A DNA stretch of 64,000 nt, taken from NCBI RefSeq assembly GCF_003337375.1, contig NZ_QPJD01000025.1, positions 1 through 64,000 of the forward strand. Direction: 5' to 3'. The position numbers and the translations under genes were made by a program. The notes beneath the pieces were generated by a model that saw nothing but the letters and a program-made list of their open reading frames with translations, did no database searches and was not told where the DNA came from. The DNA comes from Paenibacillus prosopidis. GTDB lineage: Bacteria; Bacillota; Bacilli; Paenibacillales; Paenibacillaceae. The number at the start of each line of letters is the position of its first letter. The stretch's first letter is position 1. Below, piece after piece: positions 23,190 through 32,457 of this stretch.

Positions 23190-23243
23190 TGAATTAGCTC
23201 AAAAGATGTTTTGAAAATTTCTTTGAAAATGGAGTTAAATTTA

Positions 23244-23278
23244 TTGACTTGACTTTTTAGATATGGTAATATTATAAA
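23244..23278 (+). promoter_or_regulatory. Overlapping promoter elements for rpoB-rpoC
   Basis: Two TTGACT hexamers (23244-23249 and 23249-23254) face TAATAT (23267-23272, 17 bases from the first) and TATAAA (23273-23278, 18 bases from the second). This gives two overlapping near-consensus SigA promoters. A further TATAAT at 23373 lacks a clear -35. Confidence 0.65.
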
Positions 23279-23452
23279 ATGTCAGCATTAAATTGGGCTC
23301 AATCTCTTTAGTTAACTAAAATGTCAAGTGTGATTTTAGAGCGCGGAATGCATAAAATAAACATATTTGACGTATAATGTTTACGTTTTGGGCAAAATTA
23401 CATGATATGAGACTGTCGCGTCCGCGCTGCGATTCGTTAACTGCCGGAACAT

Positions 23453-23488
23453 GCTCTTTCATCGAACTATTCGATAAGGGCTTTTCTT
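23453..23488 (+). terminator. Attenuator-like hairpin in the rpoB leader
   Basis: GCTCTTTCATCGA, loop ACTAT, TCGATAAGGGC, then TTTTCTTTA. It lies about 200 bases into the leader and 87 bases before the rpoB start, where partial termination would set polymerase levels. Confidence 0.6.
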
Positions 23489-23574
23489 TATTTGACTATA
23501 TAGGCGGCTGGTTCCGTCTATGGTGACGCAGTAAGTATCGATGCTGTGATACAGACATGAGGGGTGAGGTTAAG

Positions 23575-26500
23575 TTGGCAGGACAACTTGTTCAGTATGG
23601 TCGGCGCGCGCGCAGAAGCTACGCCAGGATCAACGAGGTGCTGGAAGTCCCGAACCTGATTGAAATCCAACAAAAATCGTATGAGAAGTTTTTGGAAAGC
23701 GACTTAATTGAGTTGTTCCAAGACATTTCTCCGATTTCGGACTTTACGGGCAATCTATCGCTTGAGTTTATCGACTATAGCTTGGGCGAACCGAAATATT
23801 CGGTCGATGAATCAAAAGAGCGCGACGTGACGTATGCAGCTCCTTTACGCGTTAAGGTACGACTTTTTAATAAGGAGACCGGCGAAGTAAAGGAACAAGA
23901 AGTGTTCATGGGTGATTTCCCGCTTATGACAGAGACGGGCACGTTTATCATTAACGGGGCCGAGCGTGTCATAGTCAGCCAATTGGTTCGATCCCCGAGT
24001 GTGTACTTCAGCACGAAGGTCGATAAGAACGGGAAGAAGAACTACACGGCGACGGTTATTCCTAACCGTGGGGCTTGGCTGGAACTTGAAACAGATGCCA
24101 AAGACATTATTTACGTTCGTATTGACCGGACCCGGAAAATACCGGTAACGGTGCTTTTGCGTTCGCTTGGATTTGGTACAGACGCAGAAATCCTGGATCT
24201 ACTTGGCCATGATGAGTACATTCGCAATACGTTAGACAAGGATAATACGGATTCGACCGAGAAAGCGCTGATTGAGATTTATGAGCGTCTTCGTCCGGGC
24301 GAGCCGCCAACTCTGGATAATGCGAAGAGCTTGCTGGTAGCTCGTTTCTTTGATCCAAAACGATATGATTTGGCCAATGTAGGCCGTTACAAAATAAACA
24401 AGAAGCTTCATATCAAGAACCGTTTGTTTAATCAACGACTTGCGGAAAATCTTGTTGATCCGGCTACTGGTGAGATTATTGCCGAATCCGGACAAATGAT
24501 TGACCGCCGCTTGCTTGATGAAATTCTTGATAAGCTTGAGAAAGACGTAGGATTCAAAACGTATCATGTCGCTAATGGCGTTTTGGATGCTGATAGTATT
24601 CCACTACAAGCAATTAGCGTATTCTCGCCATACGATGAAAGCAAAGTTATTAAAGTCATTGCTAATGGGGTTATTGATAAATCCGTTAAGCATATTACGC
24701 CTGCGGACATCATTTCTTCCATTAACTACTTCATTAACTTGCTGCATGGTGTAGGCAGCACGGATGATATTGATCACTTGGGTAACCGTCGTCTACGTTC
24801 TGTAGGCGAGCTGCTTCAAAATCAATTCCGAATCGGTTTGTCTCGTATGGAGCGCGTTGTACGCGAAAGAATGTCCATACAAGACGCTAATGCCATTACG
24901 CCGCAAGCGTTAATTAACATTCGGCCGGTTATTGCTTCGATAAAAGAGTTCTTCGGCTCCTCACAGCTCTCCCAGTTCATGGACCAGACGAATCCGCTTG
25001 CTGAGCTGACGCATAAGCGTCGTTTATCTGCACTCGGACCCGGCGGTTTGACTCGGGAACGCGCGGGCTTTGAGGTTCGAGACGTCCATCACTCCCACTA
25101 TGGGCGGATGTGTCCGATTGAGACGCCAGAGGGACCGAACATCGGTTTGATCAATTCCTTGTCCTCTTTCGCCCGTATTAACGAATATGGCTTCATTGAA
25201 GCGCCTTATCGTTGGGTTGATCCGAAGACAGGGGTCGTTACAGCTCAAATTGCATATTTGACGGCTGATGAAGAAGATAACTACGTTATCGCACAAGCGA
25301 ATGCGAAGTTGAATCCGGACAATACCTTTACAGAGACTAATACCATTGTCCGTTACAATAAACAAGCCGATAACATTTTGACAATGCCTAGCGAGCGCGT
25401 TGACTACATGGACGTATCGCCTAAGCAGGTCGTATCGGTTGCGACTGCATTGATTCCGTTCCTGGAAAATGATGACTCCAACCGTGCCCTCATGGGATCG
25501 AACATGCAACGTCAAGCTGTTCCGCTTCTTATTCCAAAATCACCGCTTGTCGGTACGGGAATGGAGCATAAGGCAGCGAAAGATTCCGGCGTATGTATCG
25601 TTGCCAAATATGACGGTGTCATCGAACGTGCTTCCGCTAATGAAATTTGGCTTCGCCGCGTCGAGCAAATCGACGGCAAGCCGGTTACCGGTGACTTGGT
25701 AAAACATAAGCTGCACAAGTTTATGCGTTCCAACCAAGGAACATGCATTAACCAACGTCCGCTTGTCCGCAAGGGCGACGTAATTAAGAAAGGCGATATT
25801 CTAGCTGACGGACCTTCCACAGAAATGGGCGAATTGGCCCTTGGACGCAACGTTGTCGTTGCCTTCATGACGTGGGAAGGCTACAACTATGAGGATGCCA
25901 TTCTGCTAAGCGAGAAGCTTGTGAAAGAGGATGTTTACACATCCATTCACATTGAAGAATATGAATCCGAAGCTCGTGATACGAAGCTGGGACCGGAAGA
26001 AATTACACGCGACATTCCGAACGTCGGCGAAGAGGCTCTTCGCAACCTTGATGAGCGCGGAATCATTCGTGTCGGTGCTGAAATTGGTGCTGGCGACATT
26101 CTCGTAGGTAAAGTGACGCCTAAAGGTGTTACTGAGCTTACAGCTGAAGAAAGATTGCTCCACGCAATCTTCGGTGAGAAGGCTCGTGAAGTTCGCGACA
26201 CATCGCTTCGCGTACCGCACGGTACTGACGGTATCGTAGTTGACGTTAAAGTGTTTACGCGTGAGAACGGCGACGAATTGCCGCCTGGCGTTAACCAATT
26301 GGTACGTGCCTACATCGCTCAAAAACGGAAAATTTCCGAAGGCGACAAAATGGCCGGACGTCATGGTAACAAAGGGGTTATCGCCCGTATCATGCCTGAA
26401 GAAGATATGCCGTTCCTACCGGACGGCACACCTGTCGAAGTTGTTCTCAACCCGCTCGGCGTACCGTCGCGGATGAACATCGGTCAGGCGCTTGAGGTTC

Positions 26501-27120
26501 ACTTAGGTATGGCTTGTAAGCATCTCGGCATTCACGCCGCTACACCTGTTTTTGACGGCGCGCGCGAGAATGACGTTTTCGATACGATGGAAGAAGCAGG
26601 CATGCAGCGTAACGGTAAAACCGTTCTGTATGACGGCCGGACAGGTGAGAATTTCGAGCGTGAAGTAACGGTTGGTGTCATGTACATGATCAAACTGGCA
26701 CACATGGTCGACGATAAAATCCATGCCCGTTCCACTGGACCATACTCGCTCGTAACGCAGCAGCCACTGGGCGGTAAAGCGCAGTTCGGCGGTCAGCGTT
26801 TCGGGGAGATGGAGGTATGGGCGCTTGAAGCATATGGCGCCGCGTACACGCTGCAAGAAATTTTGACAGTCAAATCCGATGACGTTGTCGGTCGTGTGAA
26901 AACGTACGAGTCGATCGTCAAAGGCGAGAACGTTCCAGAACCGGGCGTTCCGGAATCGTTCAAGGTTTTGATCAAAGAGCTTCAAAGCTTAGGTATGGAC
27001 GTTAAGATCCTATCCGAGAACGAAGAAGAGATCGAAATGAAAGAAATGGACGATGAGGATGAGGCTACTGGCGATAAGCTTAACCTTAACCTGGAAGGTG
27101 CCGAAGCAGGCGCAGAATAA
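23575..27120 (+). CDS. rpoB: DNA-directed RNA polymerase subunit beta
   Basis: This is the beta subunit of RNA polymerase, 1181 residues. TTG 23575 (AGQLVQYGRRARRSYARINE) follows GGGGTGAGG and agrees with the TTG start of the Bacillus protein; the frame extends upstream to 23557 without support. The rifampicin pocket is wild type: SQLSQFMDQTNPLAELTHKR followed by RLSALGPGG, with the sensitive-type Gln, Asp, His and Ser. GDKMAGRHGNKGVIARI and the C-terminal GGKAQFGGQRFGEMEVWALE are complete. It ends in an acidic Glu/Asp-rich tail. Confidence 0.99.
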   Translation: MAGQLVQYGRRARRSYARINEVLEVPNLIEIQQKSYEKFLESDLIELFQDISPISDFTGNLSLEFIDYSLGEPKYSVDESKERDVTYAAPLRVKVRLFNKETGEVKEQEVFMGDFPLMTETGTFIINGAERVIVSQLVRSPSVYFSTKVDKNGKKNYTATVIPNRGAWLELETDAKDIIYVRIDRTRKIPVTVLLRSLGFGTDAEILDLLGHDEYIRNTLDKDNTDSTEKALIEIYERLRPGEPPTLDNAKSLLVARFFDPKRYDLANVGRYKINKKLHIKNRLFNQRLAENLVDPATGEIIAESGQMIDRRLLDEILDKLEKDVGFKTYHVANGVLDADSIPLQAISVFSPYDESKVIKVIANGVIDKSVKHITPADIISSINYFINLLHGVGSTDDIDHLGNRRLRSVGELLQNQFRIGLSRMERVVRERMSIQDANAITPQALINIRPVIASIKEFFGSSQLSQFMDQTNPLAELTHKRRLSALGPGGLTRERAGFEVRDVHHSHYGRMCPIETPEGPNIGLINSLSSFARINEYGFIEAPYRWVDPKTGVVTAQIAYLTADEEDNYVIAQANAKLNPDNTFTETNTIVRYNKQADNILTMPSERVDYMDVSPKQVVSVATALIPFLENDDSNRALMGSNMQRQAVPLLIPKSPLVGTGMEHKAAKDSGVCIVAKYDGVIERASANEIWLRRVEQIDGKPVTGDLVKHKLHKFMRSNQGTCINQRPLVRKGDVIKKGDILADGPSTEMGELALGRNVVVAFMTWEGYNYEDAILLSEKLVKEDVYTSIHIEEYESEARDTKLGPEEITRDIPNVGEEALRNLDERGIIRVGAEIGAGDILVGKVTPKGVTELTAEERLLHAIFGEKAREVRDTSLRVPHGTDGIVVDVKVFTRENGDELPPGVNQLVRAYIAQKRKISEGDKMAGRHGNKGVIARIMPEEDMPFLPDGTPVEVVLNPLGVPSRMNIGQALEVHLGMACKHLGIHAATPVFDGARENDVFDTMEEAGMQRNGKTVLYDGRTGENFEREVTVGVMYMIKLAHMVDDKIHARSTGPYSLVTQQPLGGKAQFGGQRFGEMEVWALEAYGAAYTLQEILTVKSDDVVGRVKTYESIVKGENVPEPGVPESFKVLIKELQSLGMDVKILSENEEEIEMKEMDDEDEATGDKLNLNLEGAEAGAE

Positions 27121-27211
27121 CTAAGATGATGGATTCCGTCTATGGTCACGCGCCCTGACGGAATCCAGCTATTAGAAGACACAGTCATACATGACGGAGG
27201 AGGGTTGCTCC

Positions 27212-30200
27212 TTGTTGGACGTGAACAACTTCGAGTATATGAAAATCGGTCTGGCTTCGCCGGATAAAATTCGCTCGTGGTCCCGCGGAGAAGTTAAGAA
27301 ACCGGAGACGATCAACTATAGGACCTTAAAACCGGAGAAGGAAGGACTCTTCTGCGAGAAAATTTTTGGACCTACGAAAGACTGGGAATGTCATTGCGGT
27401 AAATACAAGCGTGTTCGTTACAAAGGCGTTGTTTGTGACCGCTGTGGCGTTGAAGTAACTCGCGCGAAGGTTCGCCGTGAGCGTATGGGTCACATTGAGC
27501 TTGCTGCTCCAGTTTCTCATATTTGGTACTTTAAAGGAATTCCAAGCCGTATGGGTCTTGCGCTGGATATGTCGCCTCGCTCGCTTGAGGAGATTATCTA
27601 TTTTGCATCGTATGTTGTTACGGATCCAGGTGATACGCCGCTTGAGAAAAAACAGCTTCTGTCCGAGAAGGAATACCGCAGCTATCGCGAGAAATACGGC
27701 TATGGTTTCCAAGCCGGTATGGGCGCCGAAGCGGTTAAGAAGCTTTTGCAGGATATCGACGTAGAAAAAGAGCTGGAACAATTGAAGGAAGAGCTGCGCA
27801 CTGCCCAAGGGCAACGGCGCAACCGTGCCATCAAGCGCTTGGAAGTTGTTGAAGCATTCCGTAATTCCGGCAATGAGCCTGAATGGATGATTCTAGACGT
27901 GCTTCCGGTAATACCTCCAGAGCTTCGTCCGATGGTACAGCTTGACGGCGGTCGTTTTGCAACGTCTGACCTCAACGATCTGTATCGTCGTGTAATAAAC
28001 CGTAACAACCGTCTGAAGCGTTTGCTCGATCTTGGAGCGCCGGACATTATCGTACAGAACGAAAAACGGATGCTTCAGGAAGCTGTTGATGCCTTGATCG
28101 ACAACGGTCGCCGCGGTCGTCCAGTTACGGGTCCGGGTAACCGTCCACTGAAATCTCTCAGCCACATGCTGAAAGGTAAACAAGGACGTTTCCGTCAAAA
28201 CTTGCTCGGTAAACGGGTTGACTACTCTGGTCGTTCCGTTATCGTAGTAGGTCCGAACTTGAAAATGTTCCAGTGCGGTCTTCCGAAGGAAATGGCGCTT
28301 GAGCTATTCAAACCGTTCGTAATGAAAGAACTCGTCAACAAAGGTTTGGCTCATAACATTAAGAGCGCAAAGCGTAAAGTTGAACGGGTGAGCCCAGAGG
28401 TTTGGGACGTGCTTGAGGAAGTAATCAAGGAACATCCGGTTCTTCTTAACCGTGCCCCGACGCTTCACCGTCTTGGTATTCAAGCATTTGAACCTATTCT
28501 CGTAGAAGGTCGCGCTATTAAGCTTCATCCGCTCGTATGTACAGCGTACAACGCTGACTTCGACGGTGACCAAATGGCGGTTCACGTACCATTGTCTGCC
28601 GAAGCTCAAGCAGAAGCTCGTTTGCTTATGCTTGCATCGGGTAACATTTTGAACCCGAAGGACGGTAAACCGGTCGTTACTCCTTCACAGGATATGGTTC
28701 TCGGAAGCTTCTACTTAACGATGGATAACAAGGAATCAAAAGGCAGCGGTTCTGTATTCGGCACCGTTAACGAAGCGATTTCTGCTTATCAGCGTGGTAT
28801 AGTTTCTTTGCATGCGAGAATATTAATTCCGGTTCGCGTTCTGAAGAAAAAGAATTTCACCGAGCAGCAGCAGAAGTCGTTGCTTGTTACTACTGTTGGT
28901 AAAGTAATCTTCAATGAAATTTTCCCTGAAGATTTCCCTTACATCAACGAAGCGACGAAGACGAACCTGCTGCATGGTACACCAGATAAATATTTTGTTT
29001 ACGAAAAAGGCGCAGATCTTCCGAAGTTTTGGAATGCAATCGATACGCCGGGTGCGGTAGGTAAGGATTATCTCGCATTAATTATTGCCGAGTGCTTCCG
29101 TCAATACCACACGACGCTTACAGCGGTTATTCTTGACCGCATTAAGCAGCTTGGTTTCACTTATTCGACTAAGGCAGGTATTACGATCGGCGTATCCGAC
29201 GTTATTATTCCGCCGGAGAAAGTGGAGATCATGCAGAGATCGGATGAGAAGGTCGCTACCGTTATGAATCAATACCGTCGCGGTTTGATTACGAACGAAG
29301 AGCGTTATGACCGGATCATCAGCATTTGGAGTAAGTGTAAAGACGAAATCACCGATGTTCTTATGAAGTCGATGGATCGTTACAACAACATCATGCTCAT
29401 GGTGGACTCCAAAGCACGGGGTAACAAATCCCAAATTACGCAGCTCGGCGGTATGCGTGGTCTAATGGCCAACCCTTCTGGACGCATTATCGAGTTGCCA
29501 ATCAAATCGAACTTCCGTGAAGGCCTTACGGTCCTCGAGTACTTTATCTCGACGCACGGTGCTCGTAAAGGTTTGGCGGATACAGCACTTCGTACAGCTG
29601 ACTCGGGTTACTTGACTCGCCGTCTCGTTGACGTTGCACAGGACGTTATCGTCCGCGAGGACGATTGCGGCACCGACAAAGGCTTTGCGGTTAGCAAAAT
29701 TCAAGACGGTAAAGAGGTTATCGAAGATCTTTATGACCGTATTGAAGGTCGCTATGCATTTGAAACGGTTCGTCATCCGAAAACCGGAGAGGTTATCGTT
29801 AATCGCAGCGAATTAATCGATTCGAACAAAGCTGACGCGATTATCGATGCGGGTGTCGAAAAGCTGCAAATTCGTTCCGTACTGAGCTGCCGCGCCCGTC
29901 ATGGCGTATGTAAAATCTGTTACGGTCGTAACCTAGCGACTGGCAAGCATGTTGAGATTGGTGAAGCGGTTGGTATTATCGCAGCGCAATCGATCGGTGA
30001 GCCGGGAACACAGCTGACAATGCGTACGTTCCATACGGGCGGCGTTGCCGGCGATGACATCACACAAGGTTTGCCGCGTATTCAAGAGTTGTTTGAGGCG
30101 CGTAATCCGAAAGGTCAAGCGATCATTTCCGAGCTTGACGGTGTCATCAAAGAAATCCGTGAGGCGAAGGACCGTCGCGAAATCGAGGTTCAAGGCGAAG

Positions 30201-30838
30201 CGGAATCGAAAGTGTACGCCGTTACTTACGGATCGCGTATTCGCGTAACGCAAGGGCAACAAATCGAGGCCGGCGATGAGCTGACTGACGGTTCGATTGA
30301 CCCTAAAGATATGCTGCGCATCAAAGGTATCCGCGGCGTTCAAAACTATATTTTGCAAGAAGTACAGCGCGTTTACCGGAACCAAGGGGTAGAAATCAAT
30401 GACAAGCACGTTGAAGTCATGATCAAACAAATGCTCCGTAAAATCCGTATCGTAGACGCAGGCGGTACAACTCTTCTGCCAGGCGCTTTTGTTGACATTC
30501 ATGAATATGAAGCGCAAAACCGTGAAGCGATTTTTGCAGGTGAAGAGCCAGCCGTTGCAAAACCAGTATTGCTCGGTATTACGAAAGCGTCGCTTGAGAC
30601 GGATTCGTTCTTGTCGGCGGCTTCCTTCCAAGAAACAACACGTGTATTAACTGATGCAGCTATCAAAGGCAAAGTTGACCAGTTGCTTGGACTCAAGGAA
30701 AATGTTATTATCGGTAAGCTGATTCCAGCGGGTACCGGTATGGCGCGTTACCGTAATATTCGTTTTGCTGGAATGGAAGATGAAGTGACCGAATTGGCGA
30801 ATTTTGAAGCAGTATCGGAAGCTGTAGTGGTCGAATAG
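27212..30838 (+). CDS. rpoC: DNA-directed RNA polymerase subunit beta'
   Basis: The catalytic beta' subunit is 1208 residues long. TTG 27212 (LLDVNNFEYMKIGLASPDK) is seven bases after GGAGGAGGG and agrees with the Bacillus TTG start. The N-terminal zinc site CHCGKYKRVRYKGVVCDRCG, the Mg-binding YNADFDGDQMAVH and the second zinc site (CRARHGVCKICYGR) are present, as are the bridge/trigger region EPGTQLTMRTFHTGG. rpoB ends 91 bases before. Confidence 0.99.
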   Translation: MLDVNNFEYMKIGLASPDKIRSWSRGEVKKPETINYRTLKPEKEGLFCEKIFGPTKDWECHCGKYKRVRYKGVVCDRCGVEVTRAKVRRERMGHIELAAPVSHIWYFKGIPSRMGLALDMSPRSLEEIIYFASYVVTDPGDTPLEKKQLLSEKEYRSYREKYGYGFQAGMGAEAVKKLLQDIDVEKELEQLKEELRTAQGQRRNRAIKRLEVVEAFRNSGNEPEWMILDVLPVIPPELRPMVQLDGGRFATSDLNDLYRRVINRNNRLKRLLDLGAPDIIVQNEKRMLQEAVDALIDNGRRGRPVTGPGNRPLKSLSHMLKGKQGRFRQNLLGKRVDYSGRSVIVVGPNLKMFQCGLPKEMALELFKPFVMKELVNKGLAHNIKSAKRKVERVSPEVWDVLEEVIKEHPVLLNRAPTLHRLGIQAFEPILVEGRAIKLHPLVCTAYNADFDGDQMAVHVPLSAEAQAEARLLMLASGNILNPKDGKPVVTPSQDMVLGSFYLTMDNKESKGSGSVFGTVNEAISAYQRGIVSLHARILIPVRVLKKKNFTEQQQKSLLVTTVGKVIFNEIFPEDFPYINEATKTNLLHGTPDKYFVYEKGADLPKFWNAIDTPGAVGKDYLALIIAECFRQYHTTLTAVILDRIKQLGFTYSTKAGITIGVSDVIIPPEKVEIMQRSDEKVATVMNQYRRGLITNEERYDRIISIWSKCKDEITDVLMKSMDRYNNIMLMVDSKARGNKSQITQLGGMRGLMANPSGRIIELPIKSNFREGLTVLEYFISTHGARKGLADTALRTADSGYLTRRLVDVAQDVIVREDDCGTDKGFAVSKIQDGKEVIEDLYDRIEGRYAFETVRHPKTGEVIVNRSELIDSNKADAIIDAGVEKLQIRSVLSCRARHGVCKICYGRNLATGKHVEIGEAVGIIAAQSIGEPGTQLTMRTFHTGGVAGDDITQGLPRIQELFEARNPKGQAIISELDGVIKEIREAKDRREIEVQGEAESKVYAVTYGSRIRVTQGQQIEAGDELTDGSIDPKDMLRIKGIRGVQNYILQEVQRVYRNQGVEINDKHVEVMIKQMLRKIRIVDAGGTTLLPGAFVDIHEYEAQNREAIFAGEEPAVAKPVLLGITKASLETDSFLSAASFQETTRVLTDAAIKGKVDQLLGLKENVIIGKLIPAGTGMARYRNIRFAGMEDEVTELANFEAVSEAVVVE

Positions 30839-30884
30839 ACCTCACTGGTCCTTAACGATTACTTCAAACCAATACGAGTATACA

Positions 30885-30942
30885 GCGAAAGAGCGACACA
30901 TCATTCGCCTCGATAAGAAGCGCTTGGTGACCGCTCTTTCGC
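30885..30942 (+). terminator. Large hairpin after rpoC
   Basis: GCGAAAGAGCG (30885-30895) and CGCTCTTTCGC (30932-30942) are perfect 11-base arms around a 36-base loop. No T-run follows, so it may be an RNA processing or weak termination site. Confidence 0.55.
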
Positions 30943-31001
30943 ATGTTATTGGAAAACTGCTCCTTAGCCAAACATTTGCAGATGAATATCTTTAAAGTTT
31001 C

Positions 31002-31031
31002 TTGACACGAGCACAGTGTAGGTGATAATAT
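31002..31031 (+). promoter_or_regulatory. Promoter of the str gene block
   Basis: TTGACA (31002-31007), 18 bases, TAATAT (31026-31031); alternatively GATAAT with 16 bases. It lies 55 bases before the L7Ae-type gene. Confidence 0.65.
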
Positions 31032-31085
31032 ATCGAAGTGTGCCTAGTTGTGTGATCGCTGTAAGAAAGAATTGAAGGTGATTTC

Positions 31086-31313
31086 ATGCAATTTAAAGTC
31101 GGCGCGAAGCAGACGATAAAGATGCTCGAGCAGAATAGAGCCATTGAAGTCTACGTTGCACGAGATGCAGATCCGAAGATGAAAGAGAAGATTGTTCATC
31201 TATGTGAGCGGACGGGAGTTCCATATAAATGGATCGATACGATGGAAGACCTCGGGGAAACCTGCGGCATCGATATCGGGGCCGCAATGGCAGCGCTCGT
31301 ACCTGAAGAATAA
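31086..31313 (+). CDS. L7Ae-family K-turn RNA-binding protein (YbxF type)
   Basis: The 75-residue protein has the L7Ae/L30e fold: FKVGAKQTIKMLEQNRAIEV, VYVARDADPKMKEKIVHLCE and GVPYKWIDTMEDLGETCGI. B. subtilis YbxF, in the same place between rpoC and rpsL, binds kink-turn RNA. ATG 31086 follows GAAGGTG. Its cellular RNA target is not settled. Confidence 0.92.
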   Translation: MQFKVGAKQTIKMLEQNRAIEVYVARDADPKMKEKIVHLCERTGVPYKWIDTMEDLGETCGIDIGAAMAALVPEE

Positions 31314-31468
31314 CGCAATGACCGTTTTTGTTAGTTGATTATTTATCGATGATTAACTGGCGAGAACTTTTGTTTGTTCTTTTATGAACCGCCTGGATCT
31401 GTGGGCTTAATTTTAGGTAAAATGTCTACCATATTAAAGACATGAACATAGGGGAAGGGGGTGGCAAC

Positions 31469-31888
31469 ATGCCAACAATTAACCAGCTGGTCCGTAAAGG
31501 ACGTCAAGCGAAAGTAGTTAAATCGAAATCGCCAGCATTGCAAAAAGGTTTCAACGCTCTGAAACGTGAAGCTACAAACATCAGCGCTCCTCAAAAACGC
31601 GGTGTGTGCACTCGTGTAGGTACAATGACTCCGAAGAAACCGAACTCCGCACTTCGTAAATATGCGCGTGTACGTTTAACGAACCGCGTAGAGGTTACAG
31701 CGTACATTCCGGGTATCGGACACAACCTGCAAGAGCACAGCGTAGTATTGATTCGTGGTGGACGGGTAAAAGACCTTCCAGGGGTACGTTATCATATCGT
31801 TCGCGGCGCACTTGATACTGCAGGCGTTAACAACCGGAACCAATCCCGTTCCAAATACGGAACGAAGCGTCCGAAGGTTAAAAAATAA
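31469..31888 (+). CDS. rpsL: 30S ribosomal protein S12
   Basis: S12 lines the decoding centre. The 139-residue product starts at ATG 31469 (MPTINQLVRKGRQ) behind GGGGGTGG. TPKKPNSALRKYARVRL and LPGVRYHIVRG are wild type at the positions where streptomycin resistance arises. First r-protein of the str block. Confidence 0.98.
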   Translation: MPTINQLVRKGRQAKVVKSKSPALQKGFNALKREATNISAPQKRGVCTRVGTMTPKKPNSALRKYARVRLTNRVEVTAYIPGIGHNLQEHSVVLIRGGRVKDLPGVRYHIVRGALDTAGVNNRNQSRSKYGTKRPKVKK

Positions 31889-31957
31889 TAAGTATAACCC
31901 TATCGGGTTATCGAAATGCTAGAACAAACGACTATTAGAAGAAAGGGGGACTTTCTC

Positions 31958-32428
31958 ATGCCACGCAAAGGTCCTGTAACGAAACGCGATGTGCTTCCAG
32001 ATCCGTTGTATAACAGCAAGCTGGTAACACGCCTAATCAACCGTATTATGCTTGACGGTAAAAGAGGCGTTGCACAAACTCTATTGTATGATGCATTCAA
32101 ACTGATTCAAGAACGCACGGGTAAAGATCCGATGGAAGTGTTCGAAGCTGCTTTGAAAAATATTATGCCAGTTCTTGAGGTTAAAGCACGCCGTGTCGGC
32201 GGTGCAAACTATCAAGTGCCTATCGAAGTTAAACCAGAGCGCCGTACGGCACTTGGTCTCCGTTGGCTCGTGAACTACTCACGTAACCGCGGTGAGAAAA
32301 CGATGGAAGAGCGTTTAGCTGCTGAAATTACAGATGCTTCCAATAATACTGGCGCAGCTGTTAAGAAGCGCGAAGATACTCACAAAATGGCTGAAGCAAA
32401 CAAAGCGTTTGCTCACTACCGCTGGTAG
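31958..32428 (+). CDS. rpsG: 30S ribosomal protein S7
   Basis: S7 nucleates folding of the 16S 3' domain and contacts E-site tRNA. ATG 31958 (MPRKGPVTKRDVLPDPLYNS) follows GAAAGGGGG; the open frame upstream is not conserved. The 156-residue length and the ending HKMAEANKAFAHYRW are standard. Confidence 0.98.
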   Translation: MPRKGPVTKRDVLPDPLYNSKLVTRLINRIMLDGKRGVAQTLLYDAFKLIQERTGKDPMEVFEAALKNIMPVLEVKARRVGGANYQVPIEVKPERRTALGLRWLVNYSRNRGEKTMEERLAAEITDASNNTGAAVKKREDTHKMAEANKAFAHYRW

Positions 32429-32457
32429 AATCTTTACATTCGAGAGGAGACAATTTT

